Assembly (NCBI GenBank): GCA_919902505.1
Contig: CAKKRE010000037.1
Coordinates: 1 to 64,000 of the forward strand
Length of the DNA: 64,000 bases
Reading direction: 5' to 3'
Origin: Nitrospiraceae bacterium
GTDB taxonomy: Bacteria > Nitrospirota > Nitrospiria > Nitrospirales > Nitrospiraceae
The position numbers were made by a program, and so were the translations under genes. How positions within the stretch are numbered: position 1 is the stretch's first letter; each line of letters starts with the position of its first letter. This document shows, one piece after another, positions 48,362-58,392 of this stretch. The notes under the pieces were generated by a model. It ran no database searches, was not told the DNA's origin, and saw only the letters and a list, made by a program, of their open reading frames with translations.

Positions 48362-49600
48362 ATGACAGAAGCAGCGAGGGTTTTCAGGTGGAATTCAGAG
48401 GGACAGCATCGGCGATCCGGTGACTGGCGTTCTCCTGCGGGACGATGCCTGGTGATCGGGCTGGTACTGATCCTGGCAGCAGCCTGCGATCGGGATGCGC
48501 CCGTGGCGCCGCCGGCCGGCAAGCCGGTGAGCAGAGCCGCCAACGGGATGGTGCAGCTGACCGATCCTGAAATTACCCGGGCCGGCATCGAGGTGATGAC
48601 GGTCAAGAAAGAGCCGTTTACCTTCCATCGCGAATTTCCCGCGACCGTTCAAGCCAACGAGAATGAACTGGCAGAGGTCACGACCCTTATTCGAGGGAGG
48701 GTCGTTGAGGTGCTGGTCGATGTGGGGAAGGATGTGAAGAAGGGTGAGCGGCTGGCGTTGCTCGACAGTACCGATCTCGGGATGGCCGAAGGAGCGTACC
48801 TCAAGTCGGCGGCGAGGCAACACGAAGCGCAGCTGGCCTTTGAACGGGCGAAAAATCTCCATGAGCATCGTGCGATCAGCCTGGCCGAGTTGCAACGTCG
48901 GGAAGCGGAAATGAAAACCGCGCGCGCCGATGGGCGGGAGGCATCGCATCGGCTGGCGCTCCTTGGCCTGCCGGCCCAGGAAATCCAACGGCTCGAACGC
49001 GAGCAGACGATCCGGTCCGACGTGGCGATTCGAGCGCCCCTTGCAGGTCGCGTGATCATGCGTAATATCACGCGCGGGGAGGTGGTGGAGACCTCGCGGA
49101 ACTGTTTCACCATCGCCGACCTGTCCGATGTCTGGGTGGTGGCTAACGTCCCGGAAAAGGACGTGCGCTTTATTCGTCCGAAGGACCGGGTTCACGTGAT
49201 GGTTCCGGCCTATCCGCACGGGCTGTTCTCCGGCACCGTGACCTACATCAGCGATGTCCTCGACCCATCGACCAGGACGATGCGCGTCCGTGTCACCGTG
49301 CTCAATCCCGATCGGACCTTGAAGCCGGAGATGTTCGCTATGGTCCGTGTCTTCGCGTCGCCTCAACCCGAGGCGCTGGCGGTGCCGCTCACGGCCGTGC
49401 AGCAGGACGGCACAGGCAAATTGCTGTTCGTAAGGAGACCGGACAATCGATTCGAATCGCGCCGGGTTCTCCTGGGAGACGAGCTGGACGGCAAGACCAT
49501 CGTCCTGGAGGGGCTGCACGAGGGTGAAGACGTGGTGGTCAAAGGGGCCTTCGCAATCAAGTCGGAGTTCGATATCCACAAAATCGAGCCCACGCCATGA
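48362..49600 (+). CDS. RND efflux periplasmic adaptor (CusB/CzcB type), lipoprotein
   Basis: 412 residues with a lipoprotein signal ('LVIGLVLILAAACDRD'). Membrane-fusion features: 'EVTTLIRGRVVEVLVDVGKDVKKGERLALLDS' (lipoyl-like half), a helical hairpin (about 150-210) and 'RSDVAIRAPLAGRVIMRNITRGEVVE' (second lipoyl half). The beta-barrel part contains 'VWVVANVPEKDVRFIRPKDRVHVMVPAYP'. It bridges the inner-membrane pump to an outer-membrane channel. The pump gene overlaps by 4 bp. No outer-membrane factor (CusC/TolC) gene is adjacent. Confidence 0.9.
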   Translation: MTEAARVFRWNSEGQHRRSGDWRSPAGRCLVIGLVLILAAACDRDAPVAPPAGKPVSRAANGMVQLTDPEITRAGIEVMTVKKEPFTFHREFPATVQANENELAEVTTLIRGRVVEVLVDVGKDVKKGERLALLDSTDLGMAEGAYLKSAARQHEAQLAFERAKNLHEHRAISLAELQRREAEMKTARADGREASHRLALLGLPAQEIQRLEREQTIRSDVAIRAPLAGRVIMRNITRGEVVETSRNCFTIADLSDVWVVANVPEKDVRFIRPKDRVHVMVPAYPHGLFSGTVTYISDVLDPSTRTMRVRVTVLNPDRTLKPEMFAMVRVFASPQPEALAVPLTAVQQDGTGKLLFVRRPDNRFESRRVLLGDELDGKTIVLEGLHEGEDVVVKGAFAIKSEFDIHKIEPTP

Positions 49601-52600
49601 TTGCCTCACTGTTGGAGTTCTCGCTCCGCCAATCGATCCTCGTCATCGGACTGGCCTGCATGTTCTGCGTGGCCGGTCTGTTCGCCTTTCAATCCATTCC
49701 CATCGATGCCTACCCCGACGTGACCAATGTGCAGGTGCAGGTGTTGACGGAAGCGCCGGGCCTCTCTCCCGTTGAAGTGGAACGCTTCATTACCTACCCG
49801 ATCGAACTGCAAATGAACGGGCTGCCGGGCCTGACAGAAATTCGCTCGTTGTCCAAGTTCGCGCTCTCCCAGCTGACGGTGGTGTTTGAAGACGATGTGG
49901 ATGTGTACTTTGCCCGCCAGTTGGTATTGGAGCGAATCATGGCGGTCAAGGAGCGGTTGCCGGCGGGTATCGATCCGGTCCTGGCGCCGGTCACGACTGG
50001 ACTGGGAGAGATCTACCAATACTATCTCGAAGGCCCGCAAGCCCATGCGACCGATACGGCGCTCGTAGAGGCCGAGCTGACGAATCAGCGGACGGTACAG
50101 GACTGGGTGCTCCGTCCCTTGCTGAAGAGTGTGCCGGGTGTGATCGATGTGAACGGCCTGGGCGGATTCGTGAAGCAGTTCCAAGTGCTGGTGGATCCCG
50201 ACAAGCTACGCAAATACAGCCTGACGCTGCATAACATCTACGAAGCTGTGCAGAAGAACAATGCCAATTCCGGGGGCAATGTGCTGGAACGATATGCGGA
50301 ACGCGCCATTGTGCGGGGGTTGGGACTTATCAAAACCCTGCCGGACATCGAGCGTATCGTCGTGAAGGAAGCGGGTGGCACACCGGTGTTCGTCCGTGAT
50401 GTGGCAGAGGTGCGTATCGGTCATGCGGTGCGCCATGGCGCGGCCGTGTTGAACGGCGAGCGGGAGGTGGTGGCGGGCACGGTGCTGATGCTGCGCGGAG
50501 GCAATGCACGTGAAGTCGTCCAGGCCGTGAAACGCCGGGTCGACACGATTCAGCAGGACGGGTTGTTGTCGGAAGGCCTCAAGATCATCCCATTTTATGA
50601 CCGGATCGAGCTCGTGACAGCGGCCATCAATACCGTGCGCGATGCCTTGATCGAGGGCATCGTCCTGGTGACCGTCGTGTTTTTCCTGTTTCTGGGCCAT
50701 GTGCGGAGCGCGATCGTCGTCACGGTGTCTCTGTTGGTCACGCCACTGATGACGTTCCTGGTGATGCAGCGCGTGGGGCTCTCCGCCAACCTCATGACCC
50801 TGGGTGGCTTGGCGATCGGTATCGGTGAAATTGCCGACGGATCGTTGGTCGTGGTGGAGAATGTCTATCGCCATCTCTCCGACAATCATCTGCATCAGCG
50901 GTCCCGGCTTGAGGTGATTTTCAGGGCCACCAGCGAGGTGGGGCGGCCGATCGTGTTCGGGATCCTGATCATCAGCGTCGTCTTTCTTCCCCTCATGACT
51001 CTGCACGGCATGGAGGGAAAAATGTTCGCCCCGTTGGCCTATACGCTGGTGATTTCGCTGCTGATGTCGGTGGTCGTCACCTTGACCCTCTCGCCGGTTC
51101 TGGCGTCCCTGATCCTGCGCGGCGACCATCCGGAGGAGACCCGGCTCACCCGGTGGATGAAGGCCCGCTACCAGCCGGTGCTCCGTTGGACGCTCGACCA
51201 TCGGGTGCCGGTGTTGCTGGGATCGACGGCGGCCGTGCTTGCGAGTCTGACCCTGCTGCCGTTTGTGGGGCGGGAATTCATTCCGATTCTGGAGGAAGGC
51301 GGGTTGACGCCGCAAATCGTGCGTCTGCCCAGCGTGTCGTTGCAGGAGTCGATCGCGATTGAGAAACAGACCCAGAAAGTCATGCTGGAATTGCCGGAAG
51401 TGCAGATGTCGGTGAGCAAGATCGGACGCCCCGATATCGCCGTCGGTCCGGAGGAGCCGAATGAGAGCGATCCGATCGTGACGTTGCGTCCGCGAAACAC
51501 GTGGACCACTGCGCAGACACAATCGGGCCTTGTCGATGCGATCCGGCGGCGGCTTGCGGAGATTCCCGGTATCTCCGTCCTGATGAGTCAGCCGATCCAG
51601 GAGCGGGTCGATGAGTTGATCTCCGGCATCCGGACTGAATGCGCCATCAAGTTGTTCGGGGACGATCTCGCTCTGTTGTCTCAGCATGCTGAAGCGATTG
51701 CGGATCTGGTGCGCACCGTCGAAGGCGTGAAAGACGTCAAGGTCGAACAGGTTGCCGGGCAGCCCTATCTGACGATCGACATCGATCGTCAGAAAATCGC
51801 CCGTTACGGGATCAACGTGTCGGATGTGCACGACATCATTACGACGGCGGTGGGCGGCAAGCCGGCCACGCAGGTGTATGAAGGGGAGCGTCGATTTCAG
51901 CTGATCCTGCGTTTCCCGGAGCCCTATCGCAACAGTATCGGGGCCATCGGCGAGATCCGGGTACGATCCGCATCCGGCGCGCCGATTCCCTTGAGCGAGC
52001 TCGCGACCATCGAGATGCGTGAAGGCCCCGCCCGCATCAGCCGTGAGCAGGCGAAGCGGCGGATCTACATCGGTTTCAATGTGGTGGGGCGCGACATCGG
52101 CAGTGTCGTGGATGAAGGCCGGAAGCTGTTGGCTGAACGGATCCGGTTGCCGCAAGGGTATACGGTGGCGTGGGGCGGGGCGTTCGAGAATATGGAACGC
52201 GCCAATGCGCGGTTGCTGCTGGTGGTGCCGATCACGCTCGGGTTGGTCTTCTTTCTGCTCTTCTGGGCGTTTCACTCGCTGCGTTATGCCGCCTTGATCA
52301 TTCTGAATCTGCCGTTCGCCTTGATCGGCGGTGTCGTGTCGCTGTGGCTCAGCGATCAGTATCTGAGTGTGCCCGCCTCAATCGGGTTTATCGAACTGTT
52401 CGGGTTGGCGGTGGGAAACGGCATCGTGCTGGTCTCCTACATCAATCAGTTGCGGAATGAGGGGCAGCAGACGGAGGCGGCGATCATGACGGGCTGTGTC
52501 TTACGACTTCGCCCGGTCGTGATGACGATGATGACGACGTTGCTCGGCCTCCTGCCGCTGGTCCTGGCCCAGGGCATCGGCGCCGAAGTGCAGCGGCCGT

Positions 52601-52725
52601 TGGCCACCGTGGTTGTCGGCGGCCTGTTCACCTCGACCGCATTGACCTTGCTGGTTCTCCCGGCCCTGTACCGGACCTTTGCCGAACAGGAGGCCGCGAA
52701 GGAACATGCTCCGGAGTGGGTGTGA
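49597..52725 (+). CDS. Heavy-metal-type RND efflux pump (CusA/CzcA family)
   Basis: 1042 residues, the family's usual size. Twelve membrane helices in two halves. Key stretches: 'FQSIPIDAYPDVTNVQVQVLTEAPGLSPVEVERFITYPIE' (HME-RND N-terminus), 'GEIADGSLVVVENVYRHL' in TM4 with the acidic relay residue, 'VGREFIPILEEGGLT', 'VGPEEPNESDPIV' and 'GNGIVLVSYINQLR' (TM10 region). It exports divalent or monovalent heavy metals by proton antiport. I cannot decide between Cu/Ag and Zn/Co/Cd. It is coupled to the adaptor upstream and followed 17 bp on by the MgtA-like ATPase. Confidence 0.92.
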   Translation: MIASLLEFSLRQSILVIGLACMFCVAGLFAFQSIPIDAYPDVTNVQVQVLTEAPGLSPVEVERFITYPIELQMNGLPGLTEIRSLSKFALSQLTVVFEDDVDVYFARQLVLERIMAVKERLPAGIDPVLAPVTTGLGEIYQYYLEGPQAHATDTALVEAELTNQRTVQDWVLRPLLKSVPGVIDVNGLGGFVKQFQVLVDPDKLRKYSLTLHNIYEAVQKNNANSGGNVLERYAERAIVRGLGLIKTLPDIERIVVKEAGGTPVFVRDVAEVRIGHAVRHGAAVLNGEREVVAGTVLMLRGGNAREVVQAVKRRVDTIQQDGLLSEGLKIIPFYDRIELVTAAINTVRDALIEGIVLVTVVFFLFLGHVRSAIVVTVSLLVTPLMTFLVMQRVGLSANLMTLGGLAIGIGEIADGSLVVVENVYRHLSDNHLHQRSRLEVIFRATSEVGRPIVFGILIISVVFLPLMTLHGMEGKMFAPLAYTLVISLLMSVVVTLTLSPVLASLILRGDHPEETRLTRWMKARYQPVLRWTLDHRVPVLLGSTAAVLASLTLLPFVGREFIPILEEGGLTPQIVRLPSVSLQESIAIEKQTQKVMLELPEVQMSVSKIGRPDIAVGPEEPNESDPIVTLRPRNTWTTAQTQSGLVDAIRRRLAEIPGISVLMSQPIQERVDELISGIRTECAIKLFGDDLALLSQHAEAIADLVRTVEGVKDVKVEQVAGQPYLTIDIDRQKIARYGINVSDVHDIITTAVGGKPATQVYEGERRFQLILRFPEPYRNSIGAIGEIRVRSASGAPIPLSELATIEMREGPARISREQAKRRIYIGFNVVGRDIGSVVDEGRKLLAERIRLPQGYTVAWGGAFENMERANARLLLVVPITLGLVFFLLFWAFHSLRYAALIILNLPFALIGGVVSLWLSDQYLSVPASIGFIELFGLAVGNGIVLVSYINQLRNEGQQTEAAIMTGCVLRLRPVVMTMMTTLLGLLPLVLAQGIGAEVQRPLATVVVGGLFTSTALTLLVLPALYRTFAEQEAAKEHAPEWV

Positions 52726-52742
52726 GAGGAGTTCACGAGACC

Positions 52743-55268
52743 ATGGAGAATGGACGACCCTTTTGGGCCTGTTCTCCGGATGAGGTGCTGCGCGACTTGC
52801 GTGCCGTACCGGAGGGGTTGAGCACCGGCGAGGCCGAACAACGGCAGGTCGTCTCCGCGTCCGCCCGGCTCAAACCCCAGCGGGAGAGTCAGCCGTTCCG
52901 CCTCCTGCTGGCCCAATTCCGAAGTCCCATCATCCTCATCCTGCTCTTCGCTTCCGGGGTGTCGTTTTTTCTCGCAGAACATAGCGATGCGCTCATCATC
53001 CTGGCCATCATTCTGGTCAGCGCCCTGTTGAGTTTCTGGCAGGAATATAGCGCGGCTCGCGCCGTGGCCGGCCTGTTGGCGCTCGTGCAGATCACGGCTC
53101 AAACATGGCGGGACGGCCGGTTGCGCGAGGTGCCTGCCGACGATATCGTGCCGGGCGATATCGTGGAGCTTTCGGCTGGATCGAGTCTGCCCGGAGACGC
53201 GCGGCTGCTCGATGCCAAGGATCTGTTCGTCGATGAAGCGACCTTGACGGGGGAGACCTATCCGGCAGAGAAATCGACAGGAACACTCACGGCCGCGGTC
53301 CCCTTGCAGAAGCGGACGAACAGCCTGTTTCTGGGAACCCATGTGGTCAGCGGGCAGGCGCGGGCTGTGATCGTGGCGGTGGGCAAGGACACGGAATTCG
53401 GCCGCATCGCCCATCGGATGCAGGTGCGGTCGCCGGAAACGGAATTTGAGCGGGGCGTGCGCCGATTCGGGTATCTGTTGCTGGAAGTCACGCTGCTGCT
53501 GGTGTTGTCGATATTCGCGGTGAACGTGTATTTGGAGCGCCCGGTCCTGGAGTCCTTTCTGTTTTCCATGGCGTTGGCCGTCGGCCTGACGCCGCAACTG
53601 TTGCCGGCCATCATCAGCGTCAACCTCTCCCACGGCGCCAAGCGAATGGCGCAGCAGAAGGTGGTCGTCAAACGCCTGACCTCGATTGAAAACTTCGGCA
53701 GTATGAACGTGTTGTGCTCCGACAAAACCGGCACCCTGACCATGGGGTCCATGCGGCTGCACGCGGCACTGGATCTTCAGGGCAGGCCGAGCGAGAAGGT
53801 GTTATTCCTCGCCCAGCTGAACGCGATGTTCGAAACGGGATTCCCGAATCCGCTGGACGACGCGTTGCGCCGACACCGGTCGGTCGATCTCACCGGTTAT
53901 CGCAAGCTGGAGGAAGAACCGTACGACTTCGTCCGCAAACGGCTCTCGATCCTGGTGGCGACCCCGCAGACGCACCTGTTGATCACGAAGGGGGCCGTGG
54001 ACAGCATGCTGACGGCCTGTCTCGATGCTGAACAGTCGGACGGTACCGTGGTACCGATCGATGGGGTTCGGGATTCCATTCGACAGCAGGTTCGCGAACT
54101 GAGCGCGCAAGGATTTCGCACACTGGGGCTGGCCTGCCGTGACATGGGCGCTGCTGATCGTGTTTCCAAGGAACATGAAACGGCGATGACCTTTCTGGGC
54201 CTGGTGGCCTTTGCCGATCCTCCGAAGCCCGGCATAGCCGAGACCATTGCGACGCTCAAAGGCCTCGGGGTCTCGTTGAAAATGGTGACAGGGGATCAGG
54301 CGCTGGTGGCGGCGTATGTCGGGCGGGCGGTTGGGCTGGAGAATCCGCGCCTGCTTACGGGGACTGATTTGCGTGGCATGAGCGACGACGCGCTACGCAC
54401 GCGCGCGAACAGCATCGATGTCTTCGCGGAAATCGAACCCAATCAAAAGGAACGCATCATCCGTGCGCTGCGCGCATCGGGGAATGTCGTCGGGTACCTC
54501 GGCGACGGTATCAACGATGCCCCGGCCCTCCACGCGGCGGATGTCGGCATTTCCGTCGATAGCGCCGTCGATGTCGCCAAAGAAGCGGCCGATCTCGTCC
54601 TGTTGGAGCATGATTTGGGCGTGCTGGTGCAAGGCGTTCGCGAGGGCCGCATGACCTTCGCCAATACGCTGAAATATGTGTTTATGGCCACCAGTGCGAA
54701 TTTCGGCAACATGTTCAGCATGGCCGGCGCCTCCCTGTTCCTGCCGTTTCTCCCGTTGCTGCCGAAGCAGATCCTGCTGACGAATGTCCTGACCGATCTT
54801 CCGGAAATGACCATTGCCACCGACCGGGTCGATCACGAACTGATCGAGCGGCCTCGCCGATGGGATATTCCGTTCATCCGACGATTCATGCTCACCTTCG
54901 GTCTGGTGAGTTCCCTGTTCGACTACCTCACGTTCGGAGTCCTCCTGCTGCTGTTGCACTCCACGACCGGCCAGTTTCGCACCGGCTGGTTTGTCGAGTC
55001 CGTGCTGTCGGCCTCGTTGATCGTGCTGGTCATTCGCACCCGTCGGCCCTGTTATACCAGCCGACCCTCTTCCGCGTTGTTGATCACGACGCTCCTGACG
55101 GGACTGGGGACCATGTTGCTGCCGGTGACACCGGTGGGAGCGTTTCTGGGATTCGAACCGCTGCCACCGATCTTCTGGGCGGCGATGATTGGAATTCTGT
55201 TGGCCTATGTGGTGGTGGCGGAGTTCGCGAAGCAGTTGTTTTACCGGCAGGTTCACAATGGGAACTAG
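52743..55268 (+). CDS. mgtA: Magnesium-type P-type ATPase (MgtA/MgtB family)
   Basis: 841 residues from ATG 52743 (GAGAGGAG upstream; a GTG overlapping the RND gene is also possible). Motifs: 'EATLTGETYPAEK' actuator, 'VGLTPQLLPAIISVNLSHGAKRMA' (MgtA-like M4), phosphorylation site 'CSDKTGTLTMG', 'KGAVDSML', 'FAEIEPNQKERII', 'GDGINDAPALHAADVGISVDSAVDVAKE'. It imports Mg2+ with the gradient in characterised relatives. Its link to a metal-efflux RND pump is notable. The stop codon TAG is the left CTAG of the palindromic element at 55265-55453. Confidence 0.85.
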   Translation: MENGRPFWACSPDEVLRDLRAVPEGLSTGEAEQRQVVSASARLKPQRESQPFRLLLAQFRSPIILILLFASGVSFFLAEHSDALIILAIILVSALLSFWQEYSAARAVAGLLALVQITAQTWRDGRLREVPADDIVPGDIVELSAGSSLPGDARLLDAKDLFVDEATLTGETYPAEKSTGTLTAAVPLQKRTNSLFLGTHVVSGQARAVIVAVGKDTEFGRIAHRMQVRSPETEFERGVRRFGYLLLEVTLLLVLSIFAVNVYLERPVLESFLFSMALAVGLTPQLLPAIISVNLSHGAKRMAQQKVVVKRLTSIENFGSMNVLCSDKTGTLTMGSMRLHAALDLQGRPSEKVLFLAQLNAMFETGFPNPLDDALRRHRSVDLTGYRKLEEEPYDFVRKRLSILVATPQTHLLITKGAVDSMLTACLDAEQSDGTVVPIDGVRDSIRQQVRELSAQGFRTLGLACRDMGAADRVSKEHETAMTFLGLVAFADPPKPGIAETIATLKGLGVSLKMVTGDQALVAAYVGRAVGLENPRLLTGTDLRGMSDDALRTRANSIDVFAEIEPNQKERIIRALRASGNVVGYLGDGINDAPALHAADVGISVDSAVDVAKEAADLVLLEHDLGVLVQGVREGRMTFANTLKYVFMATSANFGNMFSMAGASLFLPFLPLLPKQILLTNVLTDLPEMTIATDRVDHELIERPRRWDIPFIRRFMLTFGLVSSLFDYLTFGVLLLLLHSTTGQFRTGWFVESVLSASLIVLVIRTRRPCYTSRPSSALLITTLLTGLGTMLLPVTPVGAFLGFEPLPPIFWAAMIGILLAYVVVAEFAKQLFYRQVHNGN

Positions 55269-55453
55269 GAGCCTGTCCGACATTGACCGTTCTACTGCGG
55301 CAAACGATCCACGATCATCTGCGTCGTTCTCGGCCCGAAAAAATCCTCAACGTATTCCAGCGAATACGCGTCCGGTTTTCCCGGGCCTGCGGCCTCGCAT
55401 CTGGTCGCGCCTCCTTCGCCTCGCTACGAAGGCAATGTCGGACAGGCTCCTAG
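55265..55453. repeat. Palindromic CTAG-flanked element, family 3, on the mgtA stop codon
   Basis: A perfect 21-bp inverted repeat: 55265-55285 begins CTAGGAGCCTGTCCGACATT, and 55433-55453 ends AATGTCGGACAGGCTCCTAG. Both ends carry CTAG. The left one contains the mgtA stop TAG (55266-55268). The interior has no ORF. The arm sequence differs from families 1 and 2, but the CTAG ends and position are the same. Confidence 0.85.
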
Positions 55454-55612
55454 CGTCGCGAGGCCGTCGGAAGGGAGGGAGGTGAGAAGGACCGTCACGT
55501 TGCGGCTCCCTGTAATCGATCATCTCCTTGACTGTGAATGGTGATGTAGTACAACCAAAGAAAGAAGTTCGTACCCTGTGCACCCCCCGCTGCCGATTCT
55601 CGTGAGGACGTC

Positions 55613-57130
55613 ATGGCCGTTTCCACGCCGCTCTCCAATACTCCGTCGTATGATCCGCAGGTGTTGCTCGATTCACAGCCGGTGACCGTGAATGTGATCG
55701 ACCCTGCCGACCATTCCGTGCCATTCCAAAATCGAACCTCGCTGGAAATATTCGGCGACATGGCCGGCTCCAGGTGCCACGCGAAAGTCGCAGGGAAGGC
55801 GGCTCCCTGTGAGTTTTGCCGCATGCCTGAGGCGTTGGCGCGGGGAGGCGTGGTGTCTGAGGAGGTGGACATGCCCGATGGCCGCCGTCTCCTGATCCAT
55901 TGGGCCAAGGCCCCGACGACGGACGGACGGGTACACGTCATTGAAACGATCGTGGATGTGACGAAACGCAAGCAGGACGAGCAGAGCCTGCGGCAGTCGC
56001 AGAAGATGGAGGCCCTCGGGCGACTGGCGGCCGGCATCGCGCACGATTTTAACAATCTGCTTATGGTTGTGATCGGCCATGCGCAACGGGTGGCACAGCA
56101 GCTCGGCTCGCATCCCTGCCATCATGAAGTGGAGATGATCGGGCAGGCGGGGAGCAGGGCGGCCGCCTTAACGAAGAAGCTGCTGACGTTCAGCCGGCGC
56201 CAGGTGCTGGAGCAACGGGATGTGCCGCTCAATACGTTGATTCGCGACATGGAAGATATTCTGCGTCGTTTAATCGGAGAGCAGATTCAGACGGTGATTG
56301 TACTCGACCCCAGAGCCGGGCATGTGTTGGGCGATCCCGTGCAGATCGAACAGGTGTTGCTCAATCTGGCCCTCAATGCGCGCGATTCCATGTCAGAAGG
56401 CGGGATTCTCACGATCGAGACGGGTAATGCCGATCTGGACGAGGCGTACGTGCGTGCCCATCCCGGCGCGGTTCCTGGTCCCTACGTCAAACTCGTGGTG
56501 GAGGATACCGGATGCGGGATCGACGCCGAGACTCTCGCCCATATTTTTGAGCCGTTCTTCAGTACGAAGGAGTTCGGCAAAGGCACCGGCTTGGGGTTAG
56601 CCACTGTGTATGGCATTGTGAAGGAAAGCCGCGGTTATATCGATGTGACCAGCCAGCCGGGACGCGGCTCGCGGTTTACGGTGATGTGGCCCCGGGTGCT
56701 GACGCAAACAGGAGAAGCCGAGCCGGTGGCGGCATCTCGCGCGGTTCCCGCCGCCTGCGCGACCATCCTGCTTGTGGAAGACGATGAGGGCATTCGGCGT
56801 CTCGTCTCAGCTGTGCTCCGGGACCAGGGCTATGAGGTGCTGGCGGCCACCGACGGTGTCGAGGCCCTGCAAATGCTGCAATTGCGAAAAGGGGGATGCG
56901 ACCTCCTGATCACGGATGTGATCCTGCCGAGAATGAAAGCGGCCGTGCTGGCACAGGGGGCGAGGACCATGTTTCCGAACATCAAAGTGCTCTTTATTTC
57001 CGGTTATGCCGGCGACATGCTGGTCTCGCACGGGGTGGATGCGCAAGCCGCGTATTTGCAGAAACCGTTTCTCCCCCAGGCCATTATCGAAAAGGTGGCC
57101 GAACTTCTCCTTCCCCCACGCCGGCAATAG
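55613..57130 (+). CDS. Hybrid sensor histidine kinase with C-terminal receiver
   Basis: 505 residues without membrane segments, so cytoplasmic. Order: a PAS-like sensor (about 15-115) carrying a cysteine cluster 'GSRCHAKVAGKAAPCEFCRMPEAL'; HisKA 'MEALGRLAAGIAHDFNNLLMVVIGHAQRV' with the phospho-His; HATPase_c with 'LNLALNARDSM', 'VVEDTGCGID', 'FEPFFSTKEFGKGTGLGLATVYGIVK'; and a receiver 'ILLVEDDEGIRRLV', 'DLLITDVILPRMK', 'LFISGYA' (Ser for the usual Thr), 'YLQKPFLP'. The C-x9-C-x2-C cluster could bind a metal or sense redox state. No partner regulator is adjacent. Confidence 0.92.
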   Translation: MAVSTPLSNTPSYDPQVLLDSQPVTVNVIDPADHSVPFQNRTSLEIFGDMAGSRCHAKVAGKAAPCEFCRMPEALARGGVVSEEVDMPDGRRLLIHWAKAPTTDGRVHVIETIVDVTKRKQDEQSLRQSQKMEALGRLAAGIAHDFNNLLMVVIGHAQRVAQQLGSHPCHHEVEMIGQAGSRAAALTKKLLTFSRRQVLEQRDVPLNTLIRDMEDILRRLIGEQIQTVIVLDPRAGHVLGDPVQIEQVLLNLALNARDSMSEGGILTIETGNADLDEAYVRAHPGAVPGPYVKLVVEDTGCGIDAETLAHIFEPFFSTKEFGKGTGLGLATVYGIVKESRGYIDVTSQPGRGSRFTVMWPRVLTQTGEAEPVAASRAVPAACATILLVEDDEGIRRLVSAVLRDQGYEVLAATDGVEALQMLQLRKGGCDLLITDVILPRMKAAVLAQGARTMFPNIKVLFISGYAGDMLVSHGVDAQAAYLQKPFLPQAIIEKVAELLLPPRRQ

Positions 57131-57360
57131 TGCGCGCACGAGCACGACTGGCCTGATTGGTTCAATCTTGCCTGTATGCAGCCCGCTTCCCGATGGCCGC
57201 CGGTGATTCCGTTACGATGCTGCCCGCAGGCGTAAGGGTCGCGTATCCAACTGGTCGAATCGACGCGGATGACTGCTTGACGCCGGAGCGGGGAGTCGGC
57301 ACACTCCCGGCCATGGCGGATCTCGGTCCTTCGACCTGAGAGCGTGGTAAGGAGAGGCGA

Positions 57361-58377
57361 TTGCTCGCGTCATGGACCATCCTCGTGCTGAGCGGAGCCA
57401 TGATCGTCATGGCGGGGACGAAGCTCTCGCGCTGCGGCGATCAGATAGCGGCGCTGACAGGGCTCGGGCGACTGTGGGTCGGCGTCGTGTTGATGGCGGC
57501 TGCGACGTCGCTGCCCGAGGTGTTCACAACCGTCAGCGCCGGTTTGCTCGATGCGCCGGACCTGGCCGCCGGGGATCTCTTCGGCGCGGTGCTTGCCAAC
57601 ATGTTCACCCTCGGCCTCATCGACCTTGTCCATCGCGACAAGCGCGTCTGGGAGCAGGCGGCCTTCGAGCATACGCTCGTGGCTGCGCTGGCGATGCTCC
57701 TCACTGGATTAGCCGCGTTTCTGGTGTTGTTCCGGAGCTCGACGGGTCCTTCGGCCATCGAAGGGGGAAGTGCTCTTCTTTTTCTGGCCTATGTTTTCGG
57801 CATGCGGATGGTGTTTCGGCAGGAAGACGTCAAGCGGCGTCAGCGGGCACAACAACTCCTTGCCGAGGCGGAGGCTGACGACGACCACACGCGAGAGTCG
57901 GCCCGGCGTGACGGACTGCGCCGCGCCGCCATCGGATTCGTCGCCGCCACGATGATCTTGATCATCGCGGCTCCACTGCTTGCGAAGTCGGCCAAGGATA
58001 TCGCGGATCAATCGGGAGTCAGCACGACCTTCGTCGGGACGTCGCTCGTGGCGGTGGTGACGACATTGCCTGAGTTGGTCACGTCTCTGGCCGCCGTCCG
58101 GCTCGGGGCCTTCGATCTTGCCGTGGGCAATCTCTTCGGCAGCAATGCCTTCAACATGGCGGCCTTCTTGTTTGCCGATCTGGCATACGCCGGTGGGCCA
58201 TTACTCGGCGCGATCGACTCCACTCATGCGCTGACCGCCCTCTGGGGCATTCTGATGATGAATATAGGGCTGATGGGGATTGTGTATCGAGTGGAGAAGC
58301 GGTACTGGCTCATTGAACCGGACAGCCTGGTGATGATCCTCGGGTATCTGCTCGGCCTCTGGCTGTTGTTCCGATGA
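57361..58377 (+). CDS. Calcium/sodium:cation antiporter (CaCA, YrbG-like)
   Basis: 338 residues, TTG start with AAGGAGAGG upstream. There are about ten membrane helices in two inverted alpha-repeats: 'MAAATSLPEVFTTVSAGLLDAPDLAAGDLFGAVLANMFTL' and 'VAVVTTLPELVTSLAAVRLGAFDLAVGNLFGSNAFNM'. Both hold the ion-binding Glu in the TxLPE motif. It exchanges Ca2+ or Na+ across the inner membrane. It has its own roughly 230-bp upstream gap. A palindromic element starts 16 bp after the stop. Confidence 0.92.
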   Translation: MLASWTILVLSGAMIVMAGTKLSRCGDQIAALTGLGRLWVGVVLMAAATSLPEVFTTVSAGLLDAPDLAAGDLFGAVLANMFTLGLIDLVHRDKRVWEQAAFEHTLVAALAMLLTGLAAFLVLFRSSTGPSAIEGGSALLFLAYVFGMRMVFRQEDVKRRQRAQQLLAEAEADDDHTRESARRDGLRRAAIGFVAATMILIIAAPLLAKSAKDIADQSGVSTTFVGTSLVAVVTTLPELVTSLAAVRLGAFDLAVGNLFGSNAFNMAAFLFADLAYAGGPLLGAIDSTHALTALWGILMMNIGLMGIVYRVEKRYWLIEPDSLVMILGYLLGLWLLFR

Positions 58378-58392
58378 TGCCTGACGTGCCCA

